A DNA stretch of 15,169 nt from an uncultured Oscillospiraceae bacterium (GCA_958436045.1 CAUBIP010000039.1:1-15169), one strand, 5' to 3'; shown: positions 6,867 through 13,746, counted from the first letter of the stretch. Translations and numbers: made by a program. The notes: a model not told the origin generated them from the letters alone.

Positions 6867-7565
6867 ATGAAGGGTTTACTGATCATTCCTGCCTATAACG
6901 AGGAAGAAAATATCGGCGCCTTGCTCGACGAACTGGATTCCGGCTATAGCGCCTATGATTACATCGTCGTCAACGACGGTTCCCGGGACGCGACCCGGGA
7001 TATCCTGCGCGCCAGGCATGCACCGTATTTGGACCTGCCGGTCAATCTGGGTATTGGCGGCGGCGTGCAGGCCGGGTATCTGTATGCCCAGGCGCATGAC
7101 TATGATATCGCAGTGCAGATGGATGGCGACGGGCAGCATTTGCCAGCCTATCTTGACTGCCTGATCGCACCGCTGCTGGCGGACAAGGCAGATTTTGTCG
7201 TCGGCTCCCGGTATTTGGAGCACGAGGGCTTTCAATCCTCCTGGCTGCGCCGGGCGGGGGGATCGCTTTTAAGCCGTTGGCTGCGTATGCTGACGGGCAT
7301 TACCGTCCGTGATGTCACCAGCGGCTTTCGTGCCGTGAACCGGAAGGGAATCGCGCTGTTTGCGGCGGAGTATGCCCAGGATTATCCGGAGCCGGAGGCG
7401 CTGACCCTTGCAGCGCTGCGCAAGCTGCGGATCCTGGAGGTGCCCGTCCGAATGCGGGAGCGCAGCGGCGGGCACTCCTCGATCTCGGGCGTTCGCTCGG
7501 TGTATTATATGATCAAGGTGACATTGGCCCTGCTTGTGACCAAAATGGCGAATAAAAGGAAGTGA
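6867..7565 (+). CDS. GT2 family glycosyltransferase, polyprenyl-phosphate sugar synthase (DPM1-like)
   Basis: This 232-residue GT-A fold enzyme probably transfers a sugar from a nucleotide donor to undecaprenyl phosphate at the inner membrane face. Motifs are the start LLIIPAYNEEENI, VVNDGS (34-39), NLGIGGGVQAG (60-70), the metal-binding DGDGQH (86-91) and TSGFRAVNR (151-159), then YPEPEAL and GGHSSI near the end. It has no C-terminal membrane domain, unlike GtrB/CsbB types. ATG 6867 follows GGAG at 6858-6861; the frame is open further upstream, but that sequence is not family-like and overlaps the terminator. It overlaps the next gene's region closely, suggesting an operon. The sugar cannot be read from the sequence. 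Confidence 0.9.
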   Translation: MKGLLIIPAYNEEENIGALLDELDSGYSAYDYIVVNDGSRDATRDILRARHAPYLDLPVNLGIGGGVQAGYLYAQAHDYDIAVQMDGDGQHLPAYLDCLIAPLLADKADFVVGSRYLEHEGFQSSWLRRAGGSLLSRWLRMLTGITVRDVTSGFRAVNRKGIALFAAEYAQDYPEPEALTLAALRKLRILEVPVRMRERSGGHSSISGVRSVYYMIKVTLALLVTKMANKRK

Positions 7566-7567
7566 AC

Positions 7568-7960
7568 GTGTTGGAGATTCGACTGCGGATCGCATTGCTT
7601 GTAGCTTTGGCGCTCTATTTTTGCAGTATTTTTGTGCTTTTGAAGAAAAAACGGCTGGAGCTTCGCTACACGCTGCTGTGGATTTTTGGCGGGATCATTA
7701 TGCTGCTGCTCCTGGCATTCCCGGGAACATTTGGCGCGCTGCTGCGCTTGATCGGCGTTGTGGAGGTCACAAACGGCCTGTTTGGCATCGTGCTGTTCCT
7801 GCTGCTGATTATCTTGATCTCGATGACCTCCGTTCTCTCGCAGCTGAGCAACAAGCTCCGGACACTCACGCAGATCTGTGCGCAATACGAAAAACGAATC
7901 AGGGATTTGGAAGATGAAAAAGATGAAACCATCCGCCGCGATGCGGCGGGAGCTTCTTAG
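7568..7960 (+). CDS. DUF2304 family membrane protein
   Basis: This small membrane protein of about 130 residues has three hydrophobic segments. The charged block KKKRLELRYTLLWI between the first two is the typical look of the DUF2304 family. The C-terminus is a charged, probably coiled-coil tail (QLSNKLRTLTQICAQYEKRIRDLEDEK). Members of this family usually sit beside DPM1-like GT2 enzymes, as here. Their biochemical role is not known to me; an accessory or anchoring role for the soluble GT2 is inference. The start is unsure: AAGGA at 7556-7560 favours GTG 7568 or TTG 7571, while GTG 7562 overlaps the upstream stop. Confidence 0.85.
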   Translation: MLEIRLRIALLVALALYFCSIFVLLKKKRLELRYTLLWIFGGIIMLLLLAFPGTFGALLRLIGVVEVTNGLFGIVLFLLLIILISMTSVLSQLSNKLRTLTQICAQYEKRIRDLEDEKDETIRRDAAGAS

Positions 7961-8375
7961 CTATCTCTTTTGGGGCATTTTAACGACAGTCGTCAGCTGG
8001 GGCAGCTATACGCTCTTTGCCTGGCTGTTTGGCAAAGGCGTCGCCGTTGGACAGACGAAGCTGGTCTTTTGGGCCAATTTCTGCTCCTGGCTCTGCGCGG
8101 TGCTCTTCTCCTTTGTGACAAATAAGATTTGGGTGTTCCAGAGTCGCAGCTGGGCGCTGCGGGGGACGACGGCGGAGTTTTTAAAATTCTTTTTCTCCCG
8201 TCTGGCGACCGGTCTGCTGGAAATTGCCGCGGTGCCGCTGCTGGTGCACGCAGGGTTGGACTGGTCGATTTTCGGTGTCGCGGGGTTCGCGGCCAAGGTG
8301 ATCGTCAGCTTGACCATCGTGGTGCTCAACTATTTTGCCAGCAAATTTCTGGTGTTTTACCGGAAGAAAAGCTGA
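7923..8375 (+). CDS. GtrA-like flippase family membrane protein
   Basis: This is a protein of about 150 residues with four membrane helices. The blocks LLSYLFWGILTTVVSW, FSFVTNKIWVFQ and the terminal NYFASKFLVF fit the GtrA/DPMS family. That family is proposed to flip polyprenyl-phosphate sugars across the membrane. The N-terminal codons overlap the end of the DUF2304 gene by about 38 bases in another frame, showing translational coupling. ATG 7923 is preferred because GGAAG at 7909-7913 is nine bases away; ATG 7914 and ATG 7941 are alternatives. It fits between the sugar-charging GT2 and the membrane transferase. Confidence 0.9.
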   Translation: MKPSAAMRRELLSYLFWGILTTVVSWGSYTLFAWLFGKGVAVGQTKLVFWANFCSWLCAVLFSFVTNKIWVFQSRSWALRGTTAEFLKFFFSRLATGLLEIAAVPLLVHAGLDWSIFGVAGFAAKVIVSLTIVVLNYFASKFLVFYRKKS

Positions 8376-8399
8376 GCCGTAGCGCTGGGAGGAAACGAT

Positions 8400-9731
8400 A
8401 TGAAACGTTTAAACGGAAAGCAGCTGCTGCGGGAAAACTGGGCGCTTTGCCTTGCGTTGCTGGTGGTCTTTGCGCTGCACATGTGGGCCCTGCGTACGCT
8501 GGGCGTGCACCATGGGCTGCAGAATGATGATCTGAGCTATTTGGAGAGTGGTCTGACGTTTGCGAAAACCGGTGTGGTCTCCATGCATTCGACGTATCCC
8601 TCCGCACAGATCATGCCGGGGATGACGTATCTGATCGCAGTTGTGTCTTTGATTTTTGGTGATGGCGTCTGGCTCTGGGCGGCGCTGAAAATGCTCTGGG
8701 CTATTCTTGGGACGTGCACGGCGCTGTTTGTCTATCGCAGCGTGCATCTGTTTGCGCCGAAGTGGTGCGGGATCGCGGCCATGCTGCCGCTGCTGCGGGC
8801 GGATATGATTTGGATGGACAATTTGCTCCTGACGGAGACACCCTTTATGCTGGCACTGACCGTCACGGTGTACTACACGCTGCGGATGGGGCAGGAGGCG
8901 AATTGGAAAAACTTCTGGTGCTGTGCCGCGGGCTATCTGGCGGCGCTGCTGCTGAAGGCGAACATTGCGCCATACCCGGTGCTTGCGCTTGCCTATCTGC
9001 TGCTGCGGCATTATGACAGAAAGCTGCTGGGCAAGCAGTGCATTGCGCTGGCCGCTGTGGTGCTGTGCTTTATTCTGCCTTGGAGCGTGCGCAACTACCT
9101 GCAGTTTCACGCCTTTATTCCGCTGACCTATGGCGCGGGCAACCCGACGCTGCTCGGCACCTACCAGGGGGAGGGCTATCCTGCCGACGAGGAGCTGGAT
9201 TATGTAAAGTATGCTTCCACGCCGGTACGGGAGGATTATGCTGAATACTTTGATGAAAACGGCGAGGTGAAGCCGCAGTATGCCCAGTATATCTCGCTGC
9301 AGGAGGACGCGTACAAGGCCAAGTACCGGCAAAAGGTTTGGTTCGCGCAGGCGCCGGGGAAGATGCTGCGTTCCTATCTGCTGGAAAAGCCATGGCGGGT
9401 AATCCGCGGCGTGTTTTACTGGAATACGCCGTTTTCCGTCACGCTGCAGCAGCTGCAGGCGGTGCAATATGTCGATCTGGCGCTATGCGGAATCGCGGTG
9501 CTGTGCGCGCTGCTGCGCCGCAGGCTGCGCGGCGTGACGTGCTTTGTCACGCTGGTATATCTGGCCAATGTGTATATCTATAGCATGACCTTCGCGTATG
9601 AACGCTATAATGCGTCCTTGATGAGCCTGCGCTTTATTCTGGTCGGCCTTGCGCTGGCGCAGCTGCAGGCGCTCCTGCGGGAGTGCATTGCAAGCCGCCG
9701 GACTCGCCGCTTGCGGGGCCAGGCTCAGTAA
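8400..9731 (+). CDS. Polytopic GT-C glycosyltransferase (GT39/ArnT-like)
   Basis: This 443-residue integral membrane protein has roughly ten hydrophobic segments. The first helix is followed by an acidic loop with NDDLSY (D43, D44), where GT-C enzymes keep their catalytic or metal-binding Asp. The next loop has PGMTYLIA, and LLLTETPFML follows later; both are typical of the PMT/ArnT superfamily. A long soluble loop (about 235-320, rich in Tyr, Glu and Asp) lies after the middle helices and could bind the acceptor. It should use the lipid-linked sugar made and flipped by the upstream genes. GGGAGG at 8387-8392 sets the ATG. The acceptor is unknown: wall polymer, lipid or protein. Confidence 0.85.
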   Translation: MKRLNGKQLLRENWALCLALLVVFALHMWALRTLGVHHGLQNDDLSYLESGLTFAKTGVVSMHSTYPSAQIMPGMTYLIAVVSLIFGDGVWLWAALKMLWAILGTCTALFVYRSVHLFAPKWCGIAAMLPLLRADMIWMDNLLLTETPFMLALTVTVYYTLRMGQEANWKNFWCCAAGYLAALLLKANIAPYPVLALAYLLLRHYDRKLLGKQCIALAAVVLCFILPWSVRNYLQFHAFIPLTYGAGNPTLLGTYQGEGYPADEELDYVKYASTPVREDYAEYFDENGEVKPQYAQYISLQEDAYKAKYRQKVWFAQAPGKMLRSYLLEKPWRVIRGVFYWNTPFSVTLQQLQAVQYVDLALCGIAVLCALLRRRLRGVTCFVTLVYLANVYIYSMTFAYERYNASLMSLRFILVGLALAQLQALLRECIASRRTRRLRGQAQ

Positions 9732-9750
9732 AGCGGTGAAGCGCAAAATG

Positions 9751-9798
9751 AAAAAACGGGGCTGCCCGGTGCGATGCACCAGGGCGGCCTCGCTTTTT
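9751..9798 (+). terminator. Strong intrinsic terminator after the glycosyltransferase cassette
   Basis: CGGGGCTGCCC (9757-9767) pairs with GGGCGGCCTCG (9782-9792), with two G-U pairs. The inner GGTGC pairs with GCACC around a three-base loop, with one bulged A. TTTTT follows at 9794-9798 and an A-run precedes the stem, so it could act in both directions. Confidence 0.88.
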
Positions 9799-9845
9799 AT
9801 ACCTGCTGCAGATGGGAAGAAATTTTATAATTTATGAAAAACCTA

Positions 9846-9874
9846 TTGACAAACCAGGAATATAGAGCTATACT
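9846..9874 (+). promoter_or_regulatory. SigA-type promoter of cysK
   Basis: TTGACA at 9846-9851 and TATACT at 9869-9874 are separated by exactly 17 bases, a near-consensus housekeeping promoter. Transcription would start near 9881, leaving a leader of about 140 bases before cysK. Confidence 0.85.
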
Positions 9875-9899
9875 ACCAACATACCGAGTTGGTAGTATA
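9869..9899. promoter_or_regulatory. Dyad operator over the -10 and start site of cysK
   Basis: TATACTACCAAC (9869-9880) and GTTGGTAGTATA (9888-9899) are perfect 12-base inverted arms around ATACCGA. The left arm contains the -10 box, so a bound dimer would block RNA polymerase. Rrf2-type repressors (CymR/IscR group) control cysK in many Firmicutes and bind dyads of about this size. Assigning it to that family is inference. Confidence 0.7.
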
Positions 9900-9920
9900 A
9901 AAAGAACCGAGGCGGATCCA

Positions 9921-9971
9921 ATGAAACCGTATGAAATGTTTCGATGTCGCAGCTTGCGGTGCAGCTTGTAG
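9921..9971 (+). CDS. Short leader ORF with two Cys codons ahead of cysK (putative)
   Basis: ATG 9921 opens a 16-codon frame, MKPYEMFRCRSLRCSL, ending at TAG 9969-9971, entirely inside the cysK leader. A GAGG (9909-9912) lies eight bases upstream. The second half repeats itself as RCRSL/RCSL, with the DNA repeat GCAGCTTG at 9949-9956 and 9961-9968. Two Cys codons in 16 are notable before a cysteine synthase gene and suggest a sensing leader peptide. No clear alternative terminator follows, so the mechanism is open and the ORF could be chance. Confidence 0.35.
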   Translation: MKPYEMFRCRSLRCSL

Positions 9972-10021
9972 ATTTGAGTAAGAGACGAGATATAAAAATA
10001 ACGCGATAAAGGAGAATTACT

Positions 10022-10954
10022 ATGTCTAAGATTTATACTTCCGCAGATCAGCTCATCGGCAAGACGCCGCTGCTGGAATTGACGCATCTGGAAAAGAAAT
10101 ATGACCTGCAGGCAAAGATTGTGGCCAAGCTGGAGTACTTTAACCCCGCCGGTTCTGTCAAGGACCGCATTGCCAAGGCGATGATCGACGAAGCCGAGGC
10201 GTCGGGCCGTCTGCAGCCGGGCTCCGTGATCATTGAGCCGACCTCCGGCAATACCGGCATCGGCCTGGCGTCGGTTGCTGCGGCCCGGGGCTACCGGATC
10301 ATCATTGTGATGCCGGAGACCATGAGCGTGGAGCGCCGCCAGCTGATGAAGGCCTATGGCGCAGAGCTGGTCCTGACGGACGGTGCGAAGGGGATGAAGG
10401 GCGCCATCGCCAAGGCGGATGAGCTGGCCAAGGAGATTCCCAATAGCTTTATTCCCGGCCAGTTTGTCAATGCCGCGAATCCCCAGGCGCATTATGACAC
10501 GACCGGCCCGGAGATTTACGCCGATACGGACGGCCAAGTGGATTATTTCGTCGCCGGTGTCGGCACCGGCGGGACGGTCACTGGTGTTGGCCGGTATTTG
10601 AAGGAGAAGAACCCGGCGGTCAAGGTCGTCGCAGTGGAGCCGAAGAGCTCCGCGGTCCTGTCCACCGGCGTTGCGGGTGCGCATAAGATCCAGGGCATCG
10701 GCGCTGGCTTTGTCCCTCAGGTGCTGGATACGAAGATCTATGACGAGATCATCCCGGTCGAAAATGAGGACGCCTTTGCCGTCGGTAAGGAGATCGGCAA
10801 GGCAGAGGGAATCCTCGTGGGCATTTCGGCAGGCGCTGCCGTCTGGGCGGCGATCCAGCTGGCAAAGCGGCCTGAAAATGTGGGCAAGACCATTGTGGTC
10901 CTGTTGCCGGATACGGGTGACCGCTACCTCTCCACGCCGCTGTTTGCGGATTGA
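10022..10954 (+). CDS. cysK: Cysteine synthase A (O-acetylserine sulfhydrylase)
   Basis: This 310-residue PLP enzyme makes cysteine from O-acetylserine and sulfide in the cytoplasm. The PLP lysine is K47 in NPAGSVKDRIA. The substrate loop is TSGNTG (74-79), the phosphate-binding loop GTGGT (181-185), and HKIQGIGAGF (221-230) and GISAGAA (268-273) are typical of CysK. The C-terminus DTGDRYLSTPLF is also classical. Length is normal and nothing is missing. AAAGGAG at 10008-10014 sets the ATG. It is monocistronic, with its own promoter and dyad operator, so cysteine- or sulfur-responsive repression is likely. No serine acetyltransferase gene is adjacent. Confidence 0.97.
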   Translation: MSKIYTSADQLIGKTPLLELTHLEKKYDLQAKIVAKLEYFNPAGSVKDRIAKAMIDEAEASGRLQPGSVIIEPTSGNTGIGLASVAAARGYRIIIVMPETMSVERRQLMKAYGAELVLTDGAKGMKGAIAKADELAKEIPNSFIPGQFVNAANPQAHYDTTGPEIYADTDGQVDYFVAGVGTGGTVTGVGRYLKEKNPAVKVVAVEPKSSAVLSTGVAGAHKIQGIGAGFVPQVLDTKIYDEIIPVENEDAFAVGKEIGKAEGILVGISAGAAVWAAIQLAKRPENVGKTIVVLLPDTGDRYLSTPLFAD

Positions 10955-11030
10955 TACGCAGAAATCGGCAGGTGGCCCTGGTATATTTCCAGAGCCACCT
11001 GCGTTGTCATCGGGGATTTTCCAAAAAAAG

Positions 11031-11072
11031 AAACGGCAGAGACCGCATAACCATGCGATCTCTGCCGTTTTT
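11031..11072. terminator. Bidirectional terminator between cysK and tRNA-Val
   Basis: AAACGGCAGAGA (11031-11042) pairs with TCTCTGCCGTTT (11059-11070), and inside it CGCAT pairs with ATGCG around AACC. On the plus strand TTTTT follows for cysK. On the minus strand the run TTTCTTTTTTT follows for the convergent tRNA. The plus-strand T-run touches the tRNA 3' end. A second hairpin upstream (GCAGGTGGC 10968-10976 with GCCACCTGC 10994-11002) lacks a close T-run. Confidence 0.85.
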
Positions 11073-11148
11073 GGTGGAGACTACTGGACTCGAACCAGCG
11101 ACCTCCTGCGTGTGAAGCAGGCGCTCTAACCAGCTGAGCTAAACCTCC
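11072..11148 (-). tRNA. tRNA-Val (anticodon CAC)
   Basis: The minus strand folds as a 77-base cloverleaf with encoded CCA. The acceptor GGAGGTT pairs with AGTCTCC (G-U pairs inside), discriminator A. The D arm is GCTC-AGCTGGTTA-GAGC. The anticodon stem CCTGC/GCAGG holds the loop TTCACAC, giving anticodon CAC, which reads GUG. The T arm has TTCGAGT. It is convergent with cysK. Confidence 0.95.
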
Positions 11149-11192
11149 GGATCTGCAGCGCAAAACCGGTGCGTTGCCTACAACGTAGCATT

Positions 11193-11220
11193 ATTATACC
11201 ATATCTTCCGGAAAAATCAA
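11193..11220 (-). promoter_or_regulatory. Promoter of tRNA-Val
   Basis: On the minus strand TTGATT (11220-11215) and a perfect TATAAT (11198-11193) are 16 bases apart, 45 bases before the tRNA 5' end. This is a normal distance for a stable-RNA promoter with a short trimmed leader. Confidence 0.75.
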
Positions 11221-11264
11221 GACCCAGGTCGATTTTTTATCCTGCAGGCCGGAAAAGCCAGCGC

Positions 11265-11300
11265 GGCGCGAGAAAAAAAGCTTGCATTTTTCCCCGCGCC
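11265..11300. other. Stem-loop between the methyltransferase gene and the tRNA
   Basis: GGCGCG (11265-11270) pairs with CGCGCC (11295-11300). Inside, an A-run pairs with a T-run with mismatches, so the structure has two stem segments. It lies about 120 bases past the methyltransferase stop on the minus strand and may contribute to its 3' end, but no strong T-run follows. The rest of 11221-11421 holds no gene I can support. Confidence 0.4.
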
Positions 11301-11421
11301 GTATTATGTTGAAGGAGATCAAGCGGCGCGGCCGAAAGTAGCAGCTTCCGACTTGTTTTGCAGGAAATATGTGCTATACTGGTTTTGCAGGCGAAAAATC
11401 GCAGATATTCCGGGCAGCGCA

Positions 11422-12600
11422 TCACAGGACTTGCAGAATGTGCCCCTTGAGATAGAGGTTCTGGCCCGCTTGCAGCGAAGCGGGGTGGTCCCGGCTTTGC
11501 AGCAGATTTTCCACCAGCCGGACCTGCCGCCCGCTGTCTGCCGCGGCCTGCTGCAGCATCTGGAAAAAGAGGGGCGGCGTCATAAAGTGGCTGCAGGAGC
11601 AGGTCAGCAGGAAGCCGCCGGGCTTCACCATCTGCATACAGCGCAGATTCAGCTCTTTGTATCCCCGGGTCGCGCCGTCCAGCGCCTGCTTGCTTTTGGC
11701 AAATGCCGGCGGATCGCAGATGACGACGCCGAAGCGGCGGCCTTCGTCCGCATACTGCCGGGCCAGGTCGAAGACATTGGCTTGGGTCGTTTGAATTTTA
11801 TCCGCGACGCCGTTTGCCGCAGCGTTGCGCCGCACCAGTGCCAGGGCGCTGGCGGAGACATCCACCGCTTCGACATGGGCCGCGCCGTACAGGGCTGCGT
11901 GGATCGCAAAGCCGCCGGTGCAGCAGCACAGATCCAGTACATCCTGCCCCGGGACATAGGGCCGCAGGTGCCCCCGGTTTTCCTGTTGGTCGAGGAAGTG
12001 GCCGGTCTTTTGCCCAGTGGGGATATTGACAAACATGGCCGCATCGTGCTCCCGGATCTGAATTTCTGGGGGGACACTGCCGTAGACGCACCGGCTGATC
12101 TGTGCCATGCCTTCCTTTTCCCGTACGGCAAGGTCATCCCGCTCATAGATCCCGGCGGGCTGAAACAGCTCTGCTAGGATGGAGATAAGCGCTTCCTTGC
12201 GCTGCTCCATCCCCAGGCAGACGATCTGAAAGCTGAGGTAATCGCCGAATTTATCGACCGTCAGCCCCGGCAGGCCGTCACTCTCGCCGAAGACGACGCG
12301 GCAGGCGTTGGAAAAACCAAGCTGCTGCCGGTAGGCCCAGGCGGCGGCAATCCGCGCTCGGAAAAAGGCCCGGTCAATGGGTGTATCCTGGGACCTTGTC
12401 AGCATACGGACAGCGATTTTTGACTGTGCGTTGAAAAAGCCGCGGCCAACAAAGCGGTGGCGGCTGTCCAGGACTGCGACGACATCGCCGTCCCGGCAGC
12501 GGTCGTCGCACCAGGCGATCTCGTTATCATAGATCCAGCTGCTGCCGGCGGCCAGGTCCAATTCTTCCCCGCGCCGCAGGCATACCTGCCCGATATCCAT
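11422..12600 (-). CDS. Class I SAM-dependent rRNA methyltransferase (RlmI/YwbD family)
   Basis: This 392-residue cytosolic enzyme is built like RlmI, the 23S rRNA m5C methyltransferase of E. coli (396 residues). A PUA-like RNA-binding domain occupies about 1-70, including GSSWIYDNEI. A central domain carries FGESDGLPGLTVDKFGDYL (104-122). The Rossmann methyltransferase domain starts after GQKTGHFLDQQENR (196-209). SAM motif I is VLDLCCCTGGFA (221-232), the acidic motif VEAVDVS (243-249), motif IV CDPPAFAKSK (295-304), and the Cys-bearing motif TCSCSHF (333-339). AAAGGAG lies seven bases before the ATG. The target nucleotide in this organism is not readable, so no symbol is given. Confidence 0.92.
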   Translation of the reverse strand: MDIGQVCLRRGEELDLAAGSSWIYDNEIAWCDDRCRDGDVVAVLDSRHRFVGRGFFNAQSKIAVRMLTRSQDTPIDRAFFRARIAAAWAYRQQLGFSNACRVVFGESDGLPGLTVDKFGDYLSFQIVCLGMEQRKEALISILAELFQPAGIYERDDLAVREKEGMAQISRCVYGSVPPEIQIREHDAAMFVNIPTGQKTGHFLDQQENRGHLRPYVPGQDVLDLCCCTGGFAIHAALYGAAHVEAVDVSASALALVRRNAAANGVADKIQTTQANVFDLARQYADEGRRFGVVICDPPAFAKSKQALDGATRGYKELNLRCMQMVKPGGFLLTCSCSHFMTPPLFFQMLQQAAADSGRQVRLVENLLQSRDHPASLQAGQNLYLKGHILQVL

Positions 12601-12629
12601 AGGTATACTCCTTTAAAATGGAAATATGA

Positions 12630-12657
12630 CGCTTCCCGGCCTTGACCGGTAGAAGCG
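12630..12657 (-). other. Stem-loop at the predicted 5' end of the methyltransferase mRNA
   Basis: CGCTTC (12630-12635) pairs with GAAGCG (12652-12657), and the inner CCGG pairs with CCGG around a six-base loop. If the candidate minus-strand promoter is right, the hairpin would be the first thing transcribed. A 5' stabilising hairpin is the simplest reading. Confidence 0.4.
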
Positions 12658-12662
12658 AAGCT

Positions 12663-12691
12663 ATCATAACAAAAGAACGAAAAAAATGCAA
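12663..12691 (-). promoter_or_regulatory. Candidate promoter of the methyltransferase gene
   Basis: On the minus strand TATGAT (12668-12663) is a good -10, with a weak -35 TTGCAT 17 bases upstream. It lies in the 125-base divergent gap shared with the hydrolase gene. The plus-strand promoter for the hydrolase is unclear: TTGACC at 12642 has no well-spaced -10. Confidence 0.4.
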
Positions 12692-12725
12692 GCCGCAGGC
12701 AGCGGCCAGGAAGGAGCGAATCTCC

Positions 12726-13634
12726 ATGAATCAGTGGCGTTATCCCGCCAGCAGCGGCGGGGAGATCCAGGCGTATGGCTGGCAGGGCCAGGGCGAACCC
12801 CGGGCCATTGTCCAATTTGTGCACGGCATCGCGGAGCACGCCGCCCGGTATGACGAGTTTGCCCAGGCCCTCTGCGCCAAGGGCATTTGGGTCGTGGCGG
12901 AGGACCATATGGGGCACGGCGGCTCCATGGGCGAGACGGCGGGGTATTTTTCCGGCGGCTGGCTGGCGGCGGTGCAGGATATTTACGCGCTGCAGCAGGC
13001 AACGAGTCAGGCCCACCCCGGTGTGCCGTATTTCCTCTATGGCCACAGCATGGGCTCGTTTTTGACAAGGACATTTCTGATCGAGCATCCGGACTGCCCC
13101 CTGCAGGGCGCGATCATCGCCGGGACGGGCTGGCAGAGTCCTGTGGCCCTCCGTCTGGGGCTGGCCATCTGCCGCCGGGAGGCGCGGCACCTGGGGGAAA
13201 AGGCAGTCAGCCCGCTGGTGAACCGGCTGTTGTTCGGCAGCTACAACAAGGGGATCCCCGCCCCCAAGAGCGCCTTTGCCTGGCTCAGCCGGGATGACGC
13301 CGCCGTGGCTGCTTATGAGGCGGACCCGCTTTGTGGCTTTGACGCCACCGTCGGCCTGGCCCGGGATATGCTCGGGGGGCTGCAGATGATCCAAAATAAG
13401 CACAACCTTGCAAAGATGAATCAGGCGCTGCCTGTTCTCTTCCTCGCGGGAGATCGGGACCCGGTCGGCCATTACGGTAAGGGCGTGGAAATGGCCTGCG
13501 TTGCCTTCCGTCGGAGCGGAATGCAGCAGGTGGATATGCAGCTTTATCCAGGCGGCCGCCATGAGATGCACAACGAAATCAACAAAGATGCAGTCTATCA
13601 GGCGGTGATCGACTGGATTTATGCAAAAATATAG
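12726..13634 (+). CDS. Alpha/beta hydrolase, monoacylglycerol lipase/lysophospholipase-like
   Basis: This 302-residue serine hydrolase belongs to the Hydrolase_4 (S33-like, PldB/monoglyceride lipase) group. The oxyanion block is FVHGIAEHAARYDEFA. EDHMGHGGS (59-67) matches the family's DHxGHGxS. The nucleophile is S108 in GHSMGS, the acid probably D245 in GDRDPVG, and the base H279 in PGGRHEMHNE. There is no signal peptide, so it is probably cytoplasmic or loosely membrane-bound. AAGGAG nine bases upstream supports ATG 12726 over the longer open frame from 12642. The substrate is likely a monoacylglycerol or lysolipid, by family only. It is divergent from the methyltransferase gene. Confidence 0.9.
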   Translation: MNQWRYPASSGGEIQAYGWQGQGEPRAIVQFVHGIAEHAARYDEFAQALCAKGIWVVAEDHMGHGGSMGETAGYFSGGWLAAVQDIYALQQATSQAHPGVPYFLYGHSMGSFLTRTFLIEHPDCPLQGAIIAGTGWQSPVALRLGLAICRREARHLGEKAVSPLVNRLLFGSYNKGIPAPKSAFAWLSRDDAAVAAYEADPLCGFDATVGLARDMLGGLQMIQNKHNLAKMNQALPVLFLAGDRDPVGHYGKGVEMACVAFRRSGMQQVDMQLYPGGRHEMHNEINKDAVYQAVIDWIYAKI

Positions 13635-13675
13635 GATTTTTTATTCATATCTGGCGTTTCCGGCCTGTTGTAGTA

Positions 13676-13704
13676 TTGACAGACGGCAGGGAAATTGCTA
13701 TAAT
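13676..13704 (+). promoter_or_regulatory. Consensus SigA promoter of the lysozyme gene
   Basis: TTGACA (13676-13681) and TATAAT (13699-13704) are both perfect and separated by 17 bases. Transcription should start near 13711. Such a strong core promoter usually needs a repressor or a tight window of use. Confidence 0.9.
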
Positions 13705-13705
13705 G

Positions 13706-13734
13706 GTTACAACATTGTTACGAATTTAGTTACA
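13706..13734. promoter_or_regulatory. Three phased GTTAC repeats, WalR/PhoP-like operator
   Basis: GTTAC occurs at 13706-13710, 13717-13721 and 13729-13733, at steps of 11 and 12 bases. On the minus strand two units read CGTAAC-N5-TGTAAC, one mismatch from the WalR consensus TGTWAH-N5-TGTWAH, and the third reads TGTAAC. They lie between the -10 and the ribosome site, a position expected for repression. Assignment to WalR is inference. Confidence 0.5.
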
Positions 13735-13746
13735 GGAGTGTCACCG

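Noticed and set aside
8409..9467. 352-codon minus-strand frame opposite the GT-C transferase
   Set aside because: A Gln/Arg/His-rich shadow product with no motif; the plus strand has a strong ribosome site and a membrane-protein pattern.
9900..10010. T-box or SAM riboswitch upstream of cysK
   Set aside because: The leader of about 140 bases has no T-box core (AGGGTGG...), no SAM-I architecture and no terminator hairpin with a T-run.
10968..11002. First hairpin after cysK as the terminator
   Set aside because: The stem is good (nine plus four pairs), but no T-run follows closely; the next hairpin at 11031-11072 has T-runs on both strands.
11353..12177. 274-codon plus-strand frame opposite the methyltransferase gene
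   Set aside because: Antisense to conserved methyltransferase motifs, with no family resemblance; only the promoter-like start region is kept as a minor observation.
12399..13571. 390-codon minus-strand frame across the hydrolase and the methyltransferase start
   Set aside because: It overlaps two well-supported genes in other frames and its translation shows only low-complexity shadow sequence.
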